DNA of 64,000 nt from UBA10649 sp965278945. GTDB taxonomy: Bacteria; Actinomycetota; Actinomycetes; S36-B12. The notes beneath the pieces were generated by a model. The model was not told the origin of the DNA. It ran no database searches and worked only from the letters and a program-made list of their open reading frames with translations. Of this stretch, positions 16,947 to 25,223 are shown one piece after another; position 1 is the first letter of the stretch, and each line of letters opens with the position of its first letter. The translations under genes were made by a program, and so were the position numbers. The stretch covers positions 3,483,622 through 3,547,621 of the forward strand of contig OZ257128.1 of the NCBI GenBank assembly GCA_965278945.1. The letters run 5' to 3'.

Positions 16947-17012
16947 CCCGCGAGTGGGCACGTGTCGGGCTAGCTTCGCCCCCAAGGACCCCGACAAGTG
17001 CCCACTCGCGGG
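16947..17012. repeat. Long inverted repeat (two 23-nt arms)
   Basis: The arms at 16947-16969 and 16990-17012 are reverse complements with one mismatch, separated by 20 nt; the similarity continues weakly outward (CTTATCC versus CTCATATCC). It lies 35 bp after the ku stop. It could terminate ku transcription, but no U-tract follows. Its right arm holds GACAAGTGCCCA, also present with one change at 37569-37580, so it may belong to a dispersed palindromic repeat family. Confidence 0.75.
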
Positions 17013-17047
17013 GGATATGAGTGCCGGGTACCCCGCGCGGTCGGGGT

Positions 17048-17911
17048 CTAACCAGCCTTCTTGCGCGGAGCCTTCTTGGCAGTGCTGCGTGGCGCCCGCT
17101 TCGCAGTCTTGGTCCGCTGGCTCTGCGCCACGCTTCGACGCAGTGCTTCCATGAGGTCGATTACCTCGCCGTCGGATGCTGGGGACGGCTCAGACTCCGG
17201 CGTCACGACCGCGTCGCCATGCTCGAGCTTCGCGGCGATGAGTTCTTGCAGCTGCTGGTGGTAGTCGTCGGAGAACGCCGTGGCATCAAAGTCAGACGAG
17301 AGGGACGACACGAGCTGAGCGGACATCTCCAGTTCCTGCTTGGAGATCTTCACCTCCGTATCAAGCGCCGGGAACGCTGGTTCGCGAACCTCGTCACTCC
17401 ACAGCAGCGTCTGCAGCATCAACACATCGCCGTAGACGCGGAGCGCCGCGAGGCGCGAGCGCTGCCGCATCGAGAACCTGACGATCGCCGTGCGATCGGT
17501 CTGTTCAAGAGTGCGGCGCAGGAGGATGTAGGCCTTGGGCGACGTGGCGGCCGGCTCGAGGAAGTAGCTTCGATCCAGTCTGATCGGATCGATGTCGCCA
17601 CTGGGTACGAACTCGACGACCTCGATCTCGCGACTCTTCTCCGCTGGGAGCCCGGCCAGATCCTCATCGCTGAGGATGACCGAGCGCCCTCCCTCCTCGA
17701 ACGCGCGATCGACGTGGTCGTACGCGATCACCTCGCCACACACCTCGCACCTGCGCTGATAGCGGATCCTGCCGCCATCCTCGTCGTGAACCTGGTGCAA
17801 CTCCACGTCATGCTGCTTGGTCGCGCTGTACAGCTTGACCGGAACGTTGACCAGACCGAATGTGACGGCACCGGTCCACATCGAACGCATGTCGCTGTGC
17901 GGTCCGGCCAC
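17048..17911 (-). CDS. ku: Non-homologous end joining protein Ku
   Basis: Ku binds DNA double-strand ends and recruits ligase LigD. The 287-residue protein has the canonical opening MWTGAVTFGLVNVPVKLYSA at residues 11-30, the zinc-ribbon-like RRCEVCGEVI, and VEFVPSGDIDPI, RSYFLEP and MLQTLLWSDEVR segments. A basic, Lys/Ala-rich tail of about 25 residues (residues 262-287) resembles the DNA-binding tails of actinobacterial Ku. The start at GTG 17911 is one base after the sigma factor stop, so the two are cotranscribed. No ligD is present in the window. Confidence 0.94.
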   Translation of the reverse strand: MAGPHSDMRSMWTGAVTFGLVNVPVKLYSATKQHDVELHQVHDEDGGRIRYQRRCEVCGEVIAYDHVDRAFEEGGRSVILSDEDLAGLPAEKSREIEVVEFVPSGDIDPIRLDRSYFLEPAATSPKAYILLRRTLEQTDRTAIVRFSMRQRSRLAALRVYGDVLMLQTLLWSDEVREPAFPALDTEVKISKQELEMSAQLVSSLSSDFDATAFSDDYHQQLQELIAAKLEHGDAVVTPESEPSPASDGEVIDLMEALRRSVAQSQRTKTAKRAPRSTAKKAPRKKAG

Positions 17912-17912
17912 T

Positions 17913-18689
17913 TTAAGCGACCTCGGTGCGCCCTGCGCGGGCGCGCAGGTCCTCGACTAGGACGCCCAGGCGACGCGAGACCATCATCTGGCTCATCCCC
18001 ATCAGCTCGGCGATCTCTCGCTGAGTGCGGCCGTCGACAAATCGCAGCCAGAGCATCTTCCGCTCGTGCTGGTTGAGGTCCTTGAGGAGGTCGGCGAGCT
18101 CCAACGAGTCGTTCACCGAGTCGAAGTCGAGGCACTCGTCGGCGAGGACGTCGCCGAGGCAGTGACCGGACGGGTCAATCGGCTGATCGAGGGACACCGC
18201 CCGGAAGCAGGATCGTGCGGCGATCGCCTCGCCGACGTCTGATGCGCCGGCGTCGAGTTCCTTCGCGAGAACCGTGACGCTGGGCATCTCGCCGGTGGCC
18301 TGTGCGAGCGACTCTGTCGCCAAGCCGACCTGCGAGTGCAGTTCCTGCACGCGACGAGGCGGACGCACGCTCCAGCACTGATCGCGGAGGTACTTCTTCA
18401 GCTCGCCGTTGATGGTTGCGTGTGCGTACTTCTCGAACTCGCCGCGTTCGGGATTGAAGCGCCGAATCGCCTTGACGAGGGCGAGGCTAGCGACCTGAGT
18501 CAGATCGTCGAAGTCCGCACCAGTTCGAGTGAAGCGAGAGGCCAGCCGCCGAGCCATCGGCAGATGGGTCCGGGCAACCGCATCCTCGAGTTGCGAGCGT
18601 TCGATGGGCGTCAGGTCGCTGTTCGCGAGGCTGACGAGCCGGGGGTCGGAATGGGCATGGTCAGAGGCAATAGAAATAACGGGATCCAC
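17913..18689 (-). CDS. SigB/SigF/SigG-family RNA polymerase sigma factor
   Basis: The 258-residue protein has sigma region 2 (DFDDLTQVASLALVKAIRRF, then EFEKYAHATINGELKKYLRD), region 3 with RPPRRVQELHSQV, and region 4 with ERKMLWLRFVDGRTQREIAELMGMSQMMVSRRL. This architecture is that of the group 3 stress/sporulation-type sigma factors common in actinobacteria. It starts at GTG 18689 after GGGAG. No anti-sigma (RsbW-like) or anti-anti-sigma gene flanks it; it is instead coupled to ku. A stress-linked role in DNA repair is an inference from this pairing. Confidence 0.9.
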   Translation of the reverse strand: MDPVISIASDHAHSDPRLVSLANSDLTPIERSQLEDAVARTHLPMARRLASRFTRTGADFDDLTQVASLALVKAIRRFNPERGEFEKYAHATINGELKKYLRDQCWSVRPPRRVQELHSQVGLATESLAQATGEMPSVTVLAKELDAGASDVGEAIAARSCFRAVSLDQPIDPSGHCLGDVLADECLDFDSVNDSLELADLLKDLNQHERKMLWLRFVDGRTQREIAELMGMSQMMVSRRLGVLVEDLRARAGRTEVA

Positions 18690-18722
18690 GAGAATCTCCC
18701 ACGTGAAGGAAGCGTCGATCCG

Positions 18723-18751
18723 GCTATTTGCTTAACCGGTACTGATGTCAA
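18723..18751 (-). promoter_or_regulatory. Possible promoter for the sigma factor-ku pair
   Basis: On the minus strand TTGACA (18746-18751) is followed after 17 nt by AATAGC (18723-18728), 34 bp before the GTG start. The -35 is a perfect consensus match; the -10 is weak. Confidence 0.4.
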
Positions 18752-18839
18752 TCTGTCAGGTGCCGGGGAGTGTTGGCAAGTCGATCCGTGTGTGCCGCGA
18801 CACATTTGGGACGGATTTTACCTAGCGCCGGAACAGGAC

Positions 18840-18868
18840 GAGGCCCCCACCCGTGGGGTGAGGGCCTC
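18840..18868 (-). terminator. Terminator-like hairpin after the small membrane protein
   Basis: Two 13-nt arms, GAGGCCCCCACCC and GGGTGAGGGCCTC, pair with one mismatch around a 3-nt loop. The hairpin lies 30 bp past the stop of the minus-strand gene at 18899. It lacks a clear U-tract, as is common in high-GC actinobacteria. Confidence 0.6.
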
Positions 18869-18898
18869 GACGCGAATCGGCTGTGGCATCGGATACGT

Positions 18899-19054
18899 CT
18901 AGATGCCTCCGCCGCGCCCGCGGCCTGCAACGAGGCCGATGAGACCGACGACAAGCAGAATGATCGCGATGATGAAGAGCCACTTCGCGGCCGTCCCGAA
19001 TCCGATGAGAGCGGCCACGAGGGCGGCGATGAGAAGGATCAACCAAGCGGACAT
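18899..19054 (-). CDS. Small hydrophobic protein, two membrane segments
   Basis: A 51-residue protein starts at ATG 19054, seven bases after AGGAG. It contains two hydrophobic helices (about residues 3-20 and 25-44) and a glycine/arginine-rich end, GRGRGGGI. Such short proteins occur widely near stress genes and resemble the DUF1328/YtjA-like or hydrophobic-protein groups; the exact family is not certain. It is followed by a terminator-like hairpin and is divergent from a hemerythrin-like gene. Confidence 0.7.
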   Translation of the reverse strand: MSAWLILLIAALVAALIGFGTAAKWLFIIAIILLVVGLIGLVAGRGRGGGI

Positions 19055-19117
19055 GTTCACTCCTAGTCGTGTTCAGCGTGGCCGCTGCTGCCGATGATGT
19101 ACCCGACCGTTCTGCTT

Positions 19118-19177
19118 CTGAATCGGGAGCCCGACTGCGCAATGTGTTAGCGTCAAGACGGCAGTCTCCCGGTTCAG
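19118..19177. repeat. Imperfect inverted repeat in a divergent intergenic region
   Basis: CTGAATCGGGAG (19118-19129) and CTCCCGGTTCAG (19166-19177) pair with one mismatch, and pairing continues outward with a bulge to about 17 bp. It lies between the small membrane protein and the hemerythrin-like gene, where promoters for both are expected. Role unknown. Confidence 0.5.
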
Positions 19178-19232
19178 AACAGATGCTGCGGAGGCTGATC
19201 GCCCCTTCGGGGTGGCTCGTCTGGGTGGACCA

Positions 19233-19592
19233 ATGGACACCGTGCCGAAGCTCATGGATTACAACAAGCGCATCGAAGAACTCTGCCGCCGGGTTGAAGC
19301 CGGGCGCCTTGATGCGACGTCGCAACTGTGCGAGGCCTGGCATCACCACGCCCGCATGGATATCGAACTCGTGTATCCGTCACTGCCCGCATCGAACGTT
19401 GACGCCGCCGTGATGGCTGCGCGCGCCCAGGCCGATCGCAGGCTGATCGATCGGCTCGTCGAGCAGATCGAGCGAATGCACACAGAGGGGGAGAAGGATG
19501 CCGCCTCGGCAGGCCTGCTGGTTCGCCTCATCCGAGAGCACGTAATCGGCGAAGAACTGAGTGTCTTCCCCGTGCTCCTGTTCGACGCTTGA
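19233..19592 (+). CDS. Hemerythrin-like HHE-domain protein
   Basis: The 119-residue protein is a predicted four-helix bundle with metal-ligand-like groups: EAWHHHARMDIELVYPSL near residue 36 and REHVIGEELSVFPVL at the C-terminal end. These match the H...HxxxE pattern of hemerythrin/HHE cation-binding proteins that bind a di-iron centre and sense O2, NO or iron. The ATG at 19233 with GGTGG upstream is preferred over an in-frame GTG at 19212. The first His of the family is not obvious, so it may be a degenerate member. A second, fuller copy lies at 21151. Confidence 0.65.
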   Translation: MDTVPKLMDYNKRIEELCRRVEAGRLDATSQLCEAWHHHARMDIELVYPSLPASNVDAAVMAARAQADRRLIDRLVEQIERMHTEGEKDAASAGLLVRLIREHVIGEELSVFPVLLFDA

Positions 19593-19669
19593 ACCCCGCT
19601 CTCCGCTGATTCAGTTCTAAACCCGTCGGGTACCACCAAGTAACCGTGAGCAGCGTTGAAGGAGTCACC

Positions 19670-19837
19670 GTGTCCATTCCGAGCCCGCAACTCAATGACC
19701 TACCCGATCCCTGTTCCTTCGGAGTCCACGACTGGGTCACCAAGCGCAACGATGAGCGTGAGGACTACGACGTCTGCCTGCGCTGTGGGCAGCAGGCCGC
19801 ATGGACCCCGCTGCCGCCGGAAGGACTCGTTGGCTAG
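19670..19837 (+). CDS. Small protein with a CxxC knuckle
   Basis: A 55-residue protein starts at GTG 19670 after GAAGGAG, five bases upstream. The C-terminal half reads YDVCLRCGQQAAWTPLPP, a single CxxC knuckle; another Cys lies at about residue 15. It could bind zinc as a dimer, or the cysteines may be redox-active. An in-frame GTG at 19646 would add eight residues but lacks a ribosome site. I do not recognise the family. Confidence 0.55.
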   Translation: MSIPSPQLNDLPDPCSFGVHDWVTKRNDEREDYDVCLRCGQQAAWTPLPPEGLVG

Positions 19838-19880
19838 ATTCGGGTGATTGGGCCACGATGGATGAGATGGGGGATCACCG

Positions 19881-21146
19881 ATGACGGCCACGCGACTTCG
19901 CGCCGCCTTGGCCCTGACCATCTCCGCGTTTCTTGCGGTGAGCCTGATCGAGCCCGCTGCGGCAAGACCGGATGCAGTCTCCGACCATCCAACCGCCAAG
20001 ACCGCAGCGCTGACCCGCCTGCTTGAGAGGCGGATCGATGATCCGCGCATCGGCGGCAACTTCGCGATGATCGTCACCGACGCCGCGACCGGAGAGGTGA
20101 TCTGGTCCCACGATCCGGATAATCCGCAGCGCGCGGCGTCGAACGTGAAGCTCGTGACTGCGGTGACGTCGCTAGCGACGATGGGCCCGGACAAGCGATT
20201 CGTGACGCGGGTGCGCGCGGCGGCGAACGGTACCGATCTCATCTTGGAGGGCGGCGGGGATCCGCTCCTGTATCGAAGTCAGGTCGTGGCCCTTGCCGAT
20301 CGGACGGCGAAGGCCCTACAGCGGGGCGCACGTGTTGTCGTGCACGTCGACGGCGACCTCTTCGCTCCGCCGCGTCGGGGGCCGGGATGGACGCCCGGAT
20401 ATGCGAACTACCTCATCGCGAGTGTGCAAGCACTCGCGATGTTCGGCGACCACTCGCACCGGCCGGCGCTTAATGCCGCCAAGGTCTTCACTGCTCGGTT
20501 ACGGGCACTGGGCATTCGTGCCAGCATCGGAATGAACGAGGACGCAGCGTCGGATTCCCGAACGATCGCCAAGACCAGGGGTCACACGGTCGCTCAGGCC
20601 GTAGCCGTGATGCTGAGCCGGTCGGAGAGCAACGTGTCGGAGGTGCTGTTCCGCCAGGTCGCGGTGGCGTCCGGCCTTCCGGCGACATGGGAGGGTGCAA
20701 TCGAGGCGACGACGCGAGCACTCACCTCGCTCGGCGTGGACAGCAGCAAGGTCAGCATCTACGACGGCAGCGGCTTGTCGCGCAAGGACCGGCTGACTCC
20801 CCGGTTCATGGTCGAGCTTCTTCGTGCCGTCAAGGAGCTGCAGGGGCCGCGGTTCGCAGCGTTATTCAAGCCGTCCTCCCTTCCGATCGCTGGGCGCACG
20901 GGCACGCTCGACACGTCCTATGGCCGCTACGACACCTCTCCCTCGCGTTGCGCGGCAGGACGAGTTCAGGCGAAGACCGGAACTCTCTACGATGTGATTG
21001 CCCTGTCTGGAGTCGCGAAGTCGGTGGGTGGTCGGCAGTTGCTGTTCTCGATGATGGTCAACAGCAGGCCCACGGGCTACTCGAAACTGTCGACCAGGCG
21101 CGCGCTTGACGGACTAGCCGCAACAGTCACCGGATGCTGGAGGTAG
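19881..21146 (+). CDS. dacB: D-alanyl-D-alanine carboxypeptidase/endopeptidase, PBP4 (S13) type
   Basis: PBP4-type enzymes trim peptidoglycan stem peptides outside the membrane. The 421-residue protein has a signal peptide (residues 1-28), the SxxK nucleophile motif as SNVKLVTAV near residue 89, and KTGTLYDV near residue 370. The second motif, normally SxN, aligns as SES followed by Asn in MLSRSESNVSEVLFRQ, so the conserved Asn seems displaced by one place. The substrate-pocket loop DGDLFAPP and late YDGSGLSRKDRLTP are typical. The ATG is preceded by a GGGGATCACCG stretch. It is followed after 4 bp by a hemerythrin-like gene. Confidence 0.85.
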   Translation: MTATRLRAALALTISAFLAVSLIEPAAARPDAVSDHPTAKTAALTRLLERRIDDPRIGGNFAMIVTDAATGEVIWSHDPDNPQRAASNVKLVTAVTSLATMGPDKRFVTRVRAAANGTDLILEGGGDPLLYRSQVVALADRTAKALQRGARVVVHVDGDLFAPPRRGPGWTPGYANYLIASVQALAMFGDHSHRPALNAAKVFTARLRALGIRASIGMNEDAASDSRTIAKTRGHTVAQAVAVMLSRSESNVSEVLFRQVAVASGLPATWEGAIEATTRALTSLGVDSSKVSIYDGSGLSRKDRLTPRFMVELLRAVKELQGPRFAALFKPSSLPIAGRTGTLDTSYGRYDTSPSRCAAGRVQAKTGTLYDVIALSGVAKSVGGRQLLFSMMVNSRPTGYSKLSTRRALDGLAATVTGCWR

Positions 21147-21150
21147 TCGC

Positions 21151-21675
21151 TTGAGTAGCACGCTCGGCGACGACATCACCGATCTGATCCTGCGTCAGCA
21201 CGAGGACTTTCGCCGCAGGTTCGTCGTCCTGTGGGACCTTCGGCCAGAGGGCGACGTCACGGCTCTCGGCTCCTCGTGGCGCGAACTCGCTGATCTCCTT
21301 GAAGTGCACGCGAGCGCGGAGGAAGCGATCTTGTATCCCGTCCTGCTCAAGAAGGGTGGTGATGAAGCACCCGACGAGACGCTGGATGCGATCGGCGACC
21401 ACAACGAGATCCGGGACGCGGTTCGCGAGGCCGCGAAGCATGTGCCAAGCAGTTCACCGTGGTGGGACGCGGTGCTCGAGTGCCGCAAGGCCAACGATGA
21501 GCATCTCGCCGAGGAGGAACGCGACGTCATTCCTGACTTCCGCGAGCACAGCGATCCGACGTTGCGGCATTCGCTGGGCAAGGCCTGGCTCGAGTTCGAG
21601 GCCGCGCATGCCGGCGCCCGGGACATTTCCGGCGAGGACATCGACCCGGACTCGTACGTCAAGGAGAACTCCTGA
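21151..21675 (+). CDS. Hemerythrin domain-containing protein
   Basis: The 174-residue protein starts at TTG 21151 after GGAGGT. It contains the HHE pattern twice: RQHEDFRRRF at about residue 15, LEVHASAEEAILYPVL at about 50, DHNEIRDAV near 83, and DEHLAEEERDVIPDF near 116, giving the His/Glu set for a di-iron site in a four-helix bundle. A C-terminal extension of about 45 residues follows. Similar proteins sense oxygen or protect from reactive nitrogen. It sits in a compact rightward run with the carboxypeptidase and the RibD-like gene. Confidence 0.85.
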   Translation: MSSTLGDDITDLILRQHEDFRRRFVVLWDLRPEGDVTALGSSWRELADLLEVHASAEEAILYPVLLKKGGDEAPDETLDAIGDHNEIRDAVREAAKHVPSSSPWWDAVLECRKANDEHLAEEERDVIPDFREHSDPTLRHSLGKAWLEFEAAHAGARDISGEDIDPDSYVKENS

Positions 21676-21677
21676 CC

Positions 21678-22409
21678 ATGGACATGCTGCTGGGACACAA
21701 GGCTGGACCAATGTCACCTGAGGACCTTGCTGCCGCCTATCCCTGGCCGGCCGGGCGGATGTGGGTGCGGGCGATGATGGTTCTCACATTGGACGGCGCG
21801 TCGACGGGAGCGGACGGGCTGAGCGGCTCGATCTCCTCCGAAGGGGACAAGAAGGTGTTCGCCGAGACGCGGCGACTGAGCGACGCCGTGCTGGTTGGCG
21901 CGGGAACCATTCGCGCGGAGCACTACAAGCCTTTCCGTGCCAACCCGAGAGCCGCGGACGAGCGCGCCACTCTCGGCCTGGCGGTGGCGCCCCTGCTCGT
22001 GATCGTGAGCGCTTCGCTGCACCTGCCATGGGCCGATCCCGTGTTCTCCGAGTCAGCGTTGCGGCCACTCGTGATGACCGTCGAGAACTGCGACACAACA
22101 GCCCTGGCGACCGCTCGCCAGCATGCCGAGGTCGTGCTCTTGCCCGGGACTCACGTGGATCCCGCTGCGCTCCTTGATCATCTCCGCTCACGAGGTCTGC
22201 TCCGGATCGTGTGCGAGGGCGGACCGCATCTGTTGTCGGAGATGTCGCACGCGAAGGTGCTCGACGAGGCCGACATCACGGTGGCGCCCCTGATCGTCGG
22301 TGGCGGGCAGAAGGTGACCGGCACGCCGATGTTCGAGCCCGACCGTTTCCGTCTGGTCCACTCGATCGCCGATGATGGGTACCTGTTCAACCGCTACGTG
22401 AGCGCGTGA
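21678..22409 (+). CDS. RibD C-terminal/dihydrofolate reductase-fold pyrimidine reductase-like protein
   Basis: This 243-residue protein carries the RibD_C domain: VRAMMVLTLDGASTGADGLSG with the substrate-binding SxDG region, DAVLVGAGTIRAEHYKPF, and the NADPH-binding CEGGPHLLSEM late in the chain. In riboflavin synthesis this domain reduces the deaminated pyrimidine; stand-alone actinobacterial copies such as this have mostly unknown substrates. There is no deaminase domain and no other riboflavin gene in the window. Start ATG 21678 lies 2 bp after the previous stop. Confidence 0.82.
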   Translation: MDMLLGHKAGPMSPEDLAAAYPWPAGRMWVRAMMVLTLDGASTGADGLSGSISSEGDKKVFAETRRLSDAVLVGAGTIRAEHYKPFRANPRAADERATLGLAVAPLLVIVSASLHLPWADPVFSESALRPLVMTVENCDTTALATARQHAEVVLLPGTHVDPAALLDHLRSRGLLRIVCEGGPHLLSEMSHAKVLDEADITVAPLIVGGGQKVTGTPMFEPDRFRLVHSIADDGYLFNRYVSA

Positions 22410-22414
22410 ACGAC

Positions 22415-22876
22415 CTACGAGACTTCCGCCTCGTACGGATCGCATAGCCGCTCAAGCGCGGGGAGTGCCAGCAGCAGTACCGACCGCTGGTCAGGGCTGA
22501 GGAGGCGCAGGCGTTCTGTGAGCCACTCCTCGCGCGAGCGGAGAATGTTCTCGCGCTCCTTACGGCCAAGATCGGTCAGGCGAATTCGGGTGACTCGGCC
22601 ATCGGTGGGGTCCGGATTCCGTTCGATGAGGTGCAGCGCCTCAAGCCGGCTCAATGACCGACTTACCGACGGTGGCGTGACCTTCTCAGTCTCGGCTAGT
22701 TCCGTGGCTGTCGCGGGTTCTGTGCGTCCGATGGTGAAGAGCAGCGACGTGAGTGCGTAGGAAAGCTCGTCGTCGGACTGCTGGCGAAGCACACGACTTA
22801 CCCGACCCAGGGCCATCCGCAACCGCTGCAAGTCGTCGCGCGAGACGACCGAACCACTCCTAGGCCGAGCGTTCAT
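22415..22876 (-). CDS. MarR family transcriptional regulator
   Basis: The 153-residue protein has the MarR winged helix: ATATELAETEKVTPPSVSRS as helix-turn-helix, SRLEALHLIERNPDPTDGRV as wing, then IRLTDLGRKERENIL and a C-terminal dimerisation helix. The start at ATG 22876 follows a GGGGGG stretch 10 bases upstream; ATG 22894 or 22918 are alternatives. It is the last gene in the direction of the acyl-CoA dehydrogenase operon, 77 bp after it, and may repress that operon in response to an acyl-CoA or aromatic ligand; that is an inference. Confidence 0.85.
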   Translation of the reverse strand: MNARPRSGSVVSRDDLQRLRMALGRVSRVLRQQSDDELSYALTSLLFTIGRTEPATATELAETEKVTPPSVSRSLSRLEALHLIERNPDPTDGRVTRIRLTDLGRKERENILRSREEWLTERLRLLSPDQRSVLLLALPALERLCDPYEAEVS

Positions 22877-22953
22877 CGGATGAGTACCCCCCATGGCACC
22901 GCGTTCGCGATAGGACGTGAACATAGCAAACCAATGGTGATTGAGGCTCCTCG

Positions 22954-24045
22954 CTACAACCGCTGCAACTGAGCAAGTACTGCACGGTGATGAGCTGGAG
23001 AGCCGAGTGCCACCTGATCTGCCTTGGCTCGTTTGAGATACAGATGGGCGGGGTGCTCCCACGTCATTCCGATCCCGCCGTGCAACTGAATGCACTCTTC
23101 AGCCGCGAGGACGGCGACATCTGAGCAGTACGACTGAGCAAGCGCCACGGCCTCGACTGCCTCCCGCCCGCCGGCATCGATGAGGATCGCGGCATTGCGC
23201 GCGGCCGCGCGAGCGGAGCTGACCGCGATCCACAATCGCGCGAGGCGATGCTTGATTGACTGGAAGCTGCCGATGGCCCTGCCGAACTGATGGCGCTGCC
23301 TCGCGTACTCCACCGTCTGCTCCAAGCACCACTCGGCAATGCCCAGCTGCTCCGATGCCAGCATCGCTGCACCATGAAGCAAGCCGGACTGGATCGCTTC
23401 GGCCGCGGCTTGGCCTCGGGCAAGTTCCTCACTTGGGGCACCGGTGAGATCGACATCCGCCAGCTGTCGGGTCATGTCCAGGCACGACAACGACGTGATG
23501 GCGGCGTCGCTGGCGTGCACCGCGTGCAGGGTAAGAATTCCGTCTCGCACGGCGGGAACGAGCAGCGTCGTCGCGAGCTGGGCATCGGCAACGGCGCGAA
23601 TGTTCCCGACGAGATCAGACTCCGCCGTCACGCGCGTCAGTCCCGCTCCCGACAGGCTCAGGGTCGTCCACGGGGCCGCGAGGACCGCGACGCCCGACCC
23701 GTCGACCAGCGTGCGTGCGACGTCGTCTGCACCACACGAGGCGAGGATGTTCGCGGCGATGACCGACGAGGTGAGAAACGGAATCGGGGCAACATGCCGG
23801 CCGAGTTCCTCGGCCGCGATGGCGACCTCGCGCGACGTGGCAGCGCCGCCTCCGAGGGAACTGGGCATGCCCAGTCCGGGCAGGTCCATCGCGGTGCTGA
23901 CGGTGCGCCAGAGCTCGCCGACGAGGGCGTCGTCTCCGTCGTACAGCGCGGTCACGCGTGTCGACGGGCAGTGCGCGGCGAGCAGGGATCGCAGGCTGTC
24001 GCGAAGTGCATCCTCGGTGTCGCTGTAGGTCAGGTCGACGGTCAT
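22954..24045 (-). CDS. Acyl-CoA dehydrogenase, smaller subunit-like
   Basis: Acyl-CoA dehydrogenases oxidise acyl-CoA to enoyl-CoA with FAD. The 363-residue protein has the family ending EYARQRHQFGRAIGSFQSIKH, and IQLHGGIGMTWEHPAHLYLKRAK with the base-like Glu in WEH. The middle FAD-contact region is degenerate compared with its partner. The start at ATG 24045 overlaps the previous stop by 4 nt. Adjacent pairs of divergent dehydrogenases form mixed alpha2beta2 enzymes in actinobacterial steroid side-chain breakdown, which may be the case here. Confidence 0.88.
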   Translation of the reverse strand: MTVDLTYSDTEDALRDSLRSLLAAHCPSTRVTALYDGDDALVGELWRTVSTAMDLPGLGMPSSLGGGAATSREVAIAAEELGRHVAPIPFLTSSVIAANILASCGADDVARTLVDGSGVAVLAAPWTTLSLSGAGLTRVTAESDLVGNIRAVADAQLATTLLVPAVRDGILTLHAVHASDAAITSLSCLDMTRQLADVDLTGAPSEELARGQAAAEAIQSGLLHGAAMLASEQLGIAEWCLEQTVEYARQRHQFGRAIGSFQSIKHRLARLWIAVSSARAAARNAAILIDAGGREAVEAVALAQSYCSDVAVLAAEECIQLHGGIGMTWEHPAHLYLKRAKADQVALGSPAHHRAVLAQLQRL

Positions 24046-25223
24046 CGTGGTGAGTCCTTCCACGCGACGCCCTTGTCGGGTCGCTGCTCCTGCGGAAGGC
24101 CGAGCACCTGCTCAGCGAGGATGTTGAGCAGGATCTCCGTCGTGCCGCCTTCGATGGAGTTCCCCTTCGCACGCAGGTACCGGTACGCGGCATCTCGCCC
24201 AGTGAACTCGACGATCTCGGGCCTGACCATCTCCCACTGGCCGTAGGTCAGGCCGTCGGCGCCGAGCAGTTCGACCTCCAGCCCGCTGAGCTCTTGGGCG
24301 AGGCGGGCGAATGTCACCTTCATCGCCGAGCCTTCGGGTCCAGGACGCCCCGCTGCCAGTTGCTGCTTCATTCTCAGCGCGGACAGTTCGGCAACCTGAG
24401 CGTCGACCCACAGTCGAAGGAAGCGGTCCCGCAGGAGGTCTCGCGTTGGATCTGGTGCGGCGCGCCACGCGCGCTCCACCACGTTGAGCATGCTGTCGCC
24501 AGCGTCGGCATCGTTGCTGCCGATCGCTACGCGCTCGGAGGACAGGGTGGTCATGGCAACCAGCCAGCCGCCGTTGACGTCGCCGAGTCGGTCCTCGTCA
24601 GGGATGAAGACGTCGGTGAGGAATACCTCGTTGAACTCCGCTTCGCCGGTCAGTTGACGCAAGGGCCGCACTTCCACGCCCGGTGCGCGCATGTCGCAGA
24701 CGAAGTAGGTCAGGCCCTTGTGCTTGGGAAGCTCGGGATCGGTGCGGGTCAGCAGTAGTGCCCAGACGGCGTTGTGGGCACTGCTCGTCCAGACCTTCTG
24801 CCCGTTGACGATCCAGCCGCCCTCGGTGCGCACGGCACGCGTCGCGACGTTTGCCAGATCGGAACCGGCGCCTGGCTCGCTGAACAGCTGGCACCAGATC
24901 TCCTCACCGGTCCACAGCGGCCGAAGGTACTTCTCCTTCTGCTGCTGCGTTCCCACGGCCAGGATGGTCGGAGCCGCCATTCCCAGGCCGATGCCGTTGC
25001 GCTGAGGGCTGTTGTCGGGAAAGCCGGCCCGTACGAATAGGTCCTCGATCGGTTGCTGATCGGCGGGTGCCAGGTCGAGTCCGCCAAGTCCAACCGGCCG
25101 ATGGACCCACGCCAGTCCCGCGTCGAAGCGGGATCGAAGAGATACCTCGCGAGGTGAGTTCGGATCCCAGTCGTCAAGGAACTGGTGCGCAAGGGCGAGC
25201 GCTGCCTGCGCGTCGATGCTCAC
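24042..25223 (-). CDS. Acyl-CoA dehydrogenase, larger subunit-like
   Basis: The 393-residue protein contains WCQLFSEPGAGSDLANVATRA, the FAD/substrate-binding signature, GGWIVNGQKVWTSSAHNA, and a C-terminal IEGGTTEILLNILAEQVLGLP. It begins at GTG 25223, whose GTGA overlaps the stop of the MaoC gene, so the long upstream open frame is not coding. It pairs with the next dehydrogenase gene by an ATGA overlap. Substrate chain type is not deducible; FadE-like with bulky or branched acyl-CoA is likely. Confidence 0.92.
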   Translation of the reverse strand: MSIDAQAALALAHQFLDDWDPNSPREVSLRSRFDAGLAWVHRPVGLGGLDLAPADQQPIEDLFVRAGFPDNSPQRNGIGLGMAAPTILAVGTQQQKEKYLRPLWTGEEIWCQLFSEPGAGSDLANVATRAVRTEGGWIVNGQKVWTSSAHNAVWALLLTRTDPELPKHKGLTYFVCDMRAPGVEVRPLRQLTGEAEFNEVFLTDVFIPDEDRLGDVNGGWLVAMTTLSSERVAIGSNDADAGDSMLNVVERAWRAAPDPTRDLLRDRFLRLWVDAQVAELSALRMKQQLAAGRPGPEGSAMKVTFARLAQELSGLEVELLGADGLTYGQWEMVRPEIVEFTGRDAAYRYLRAKGNSIEGGTTEILLNILAEQVLGLPQEQRPDKGVAWKDSPR

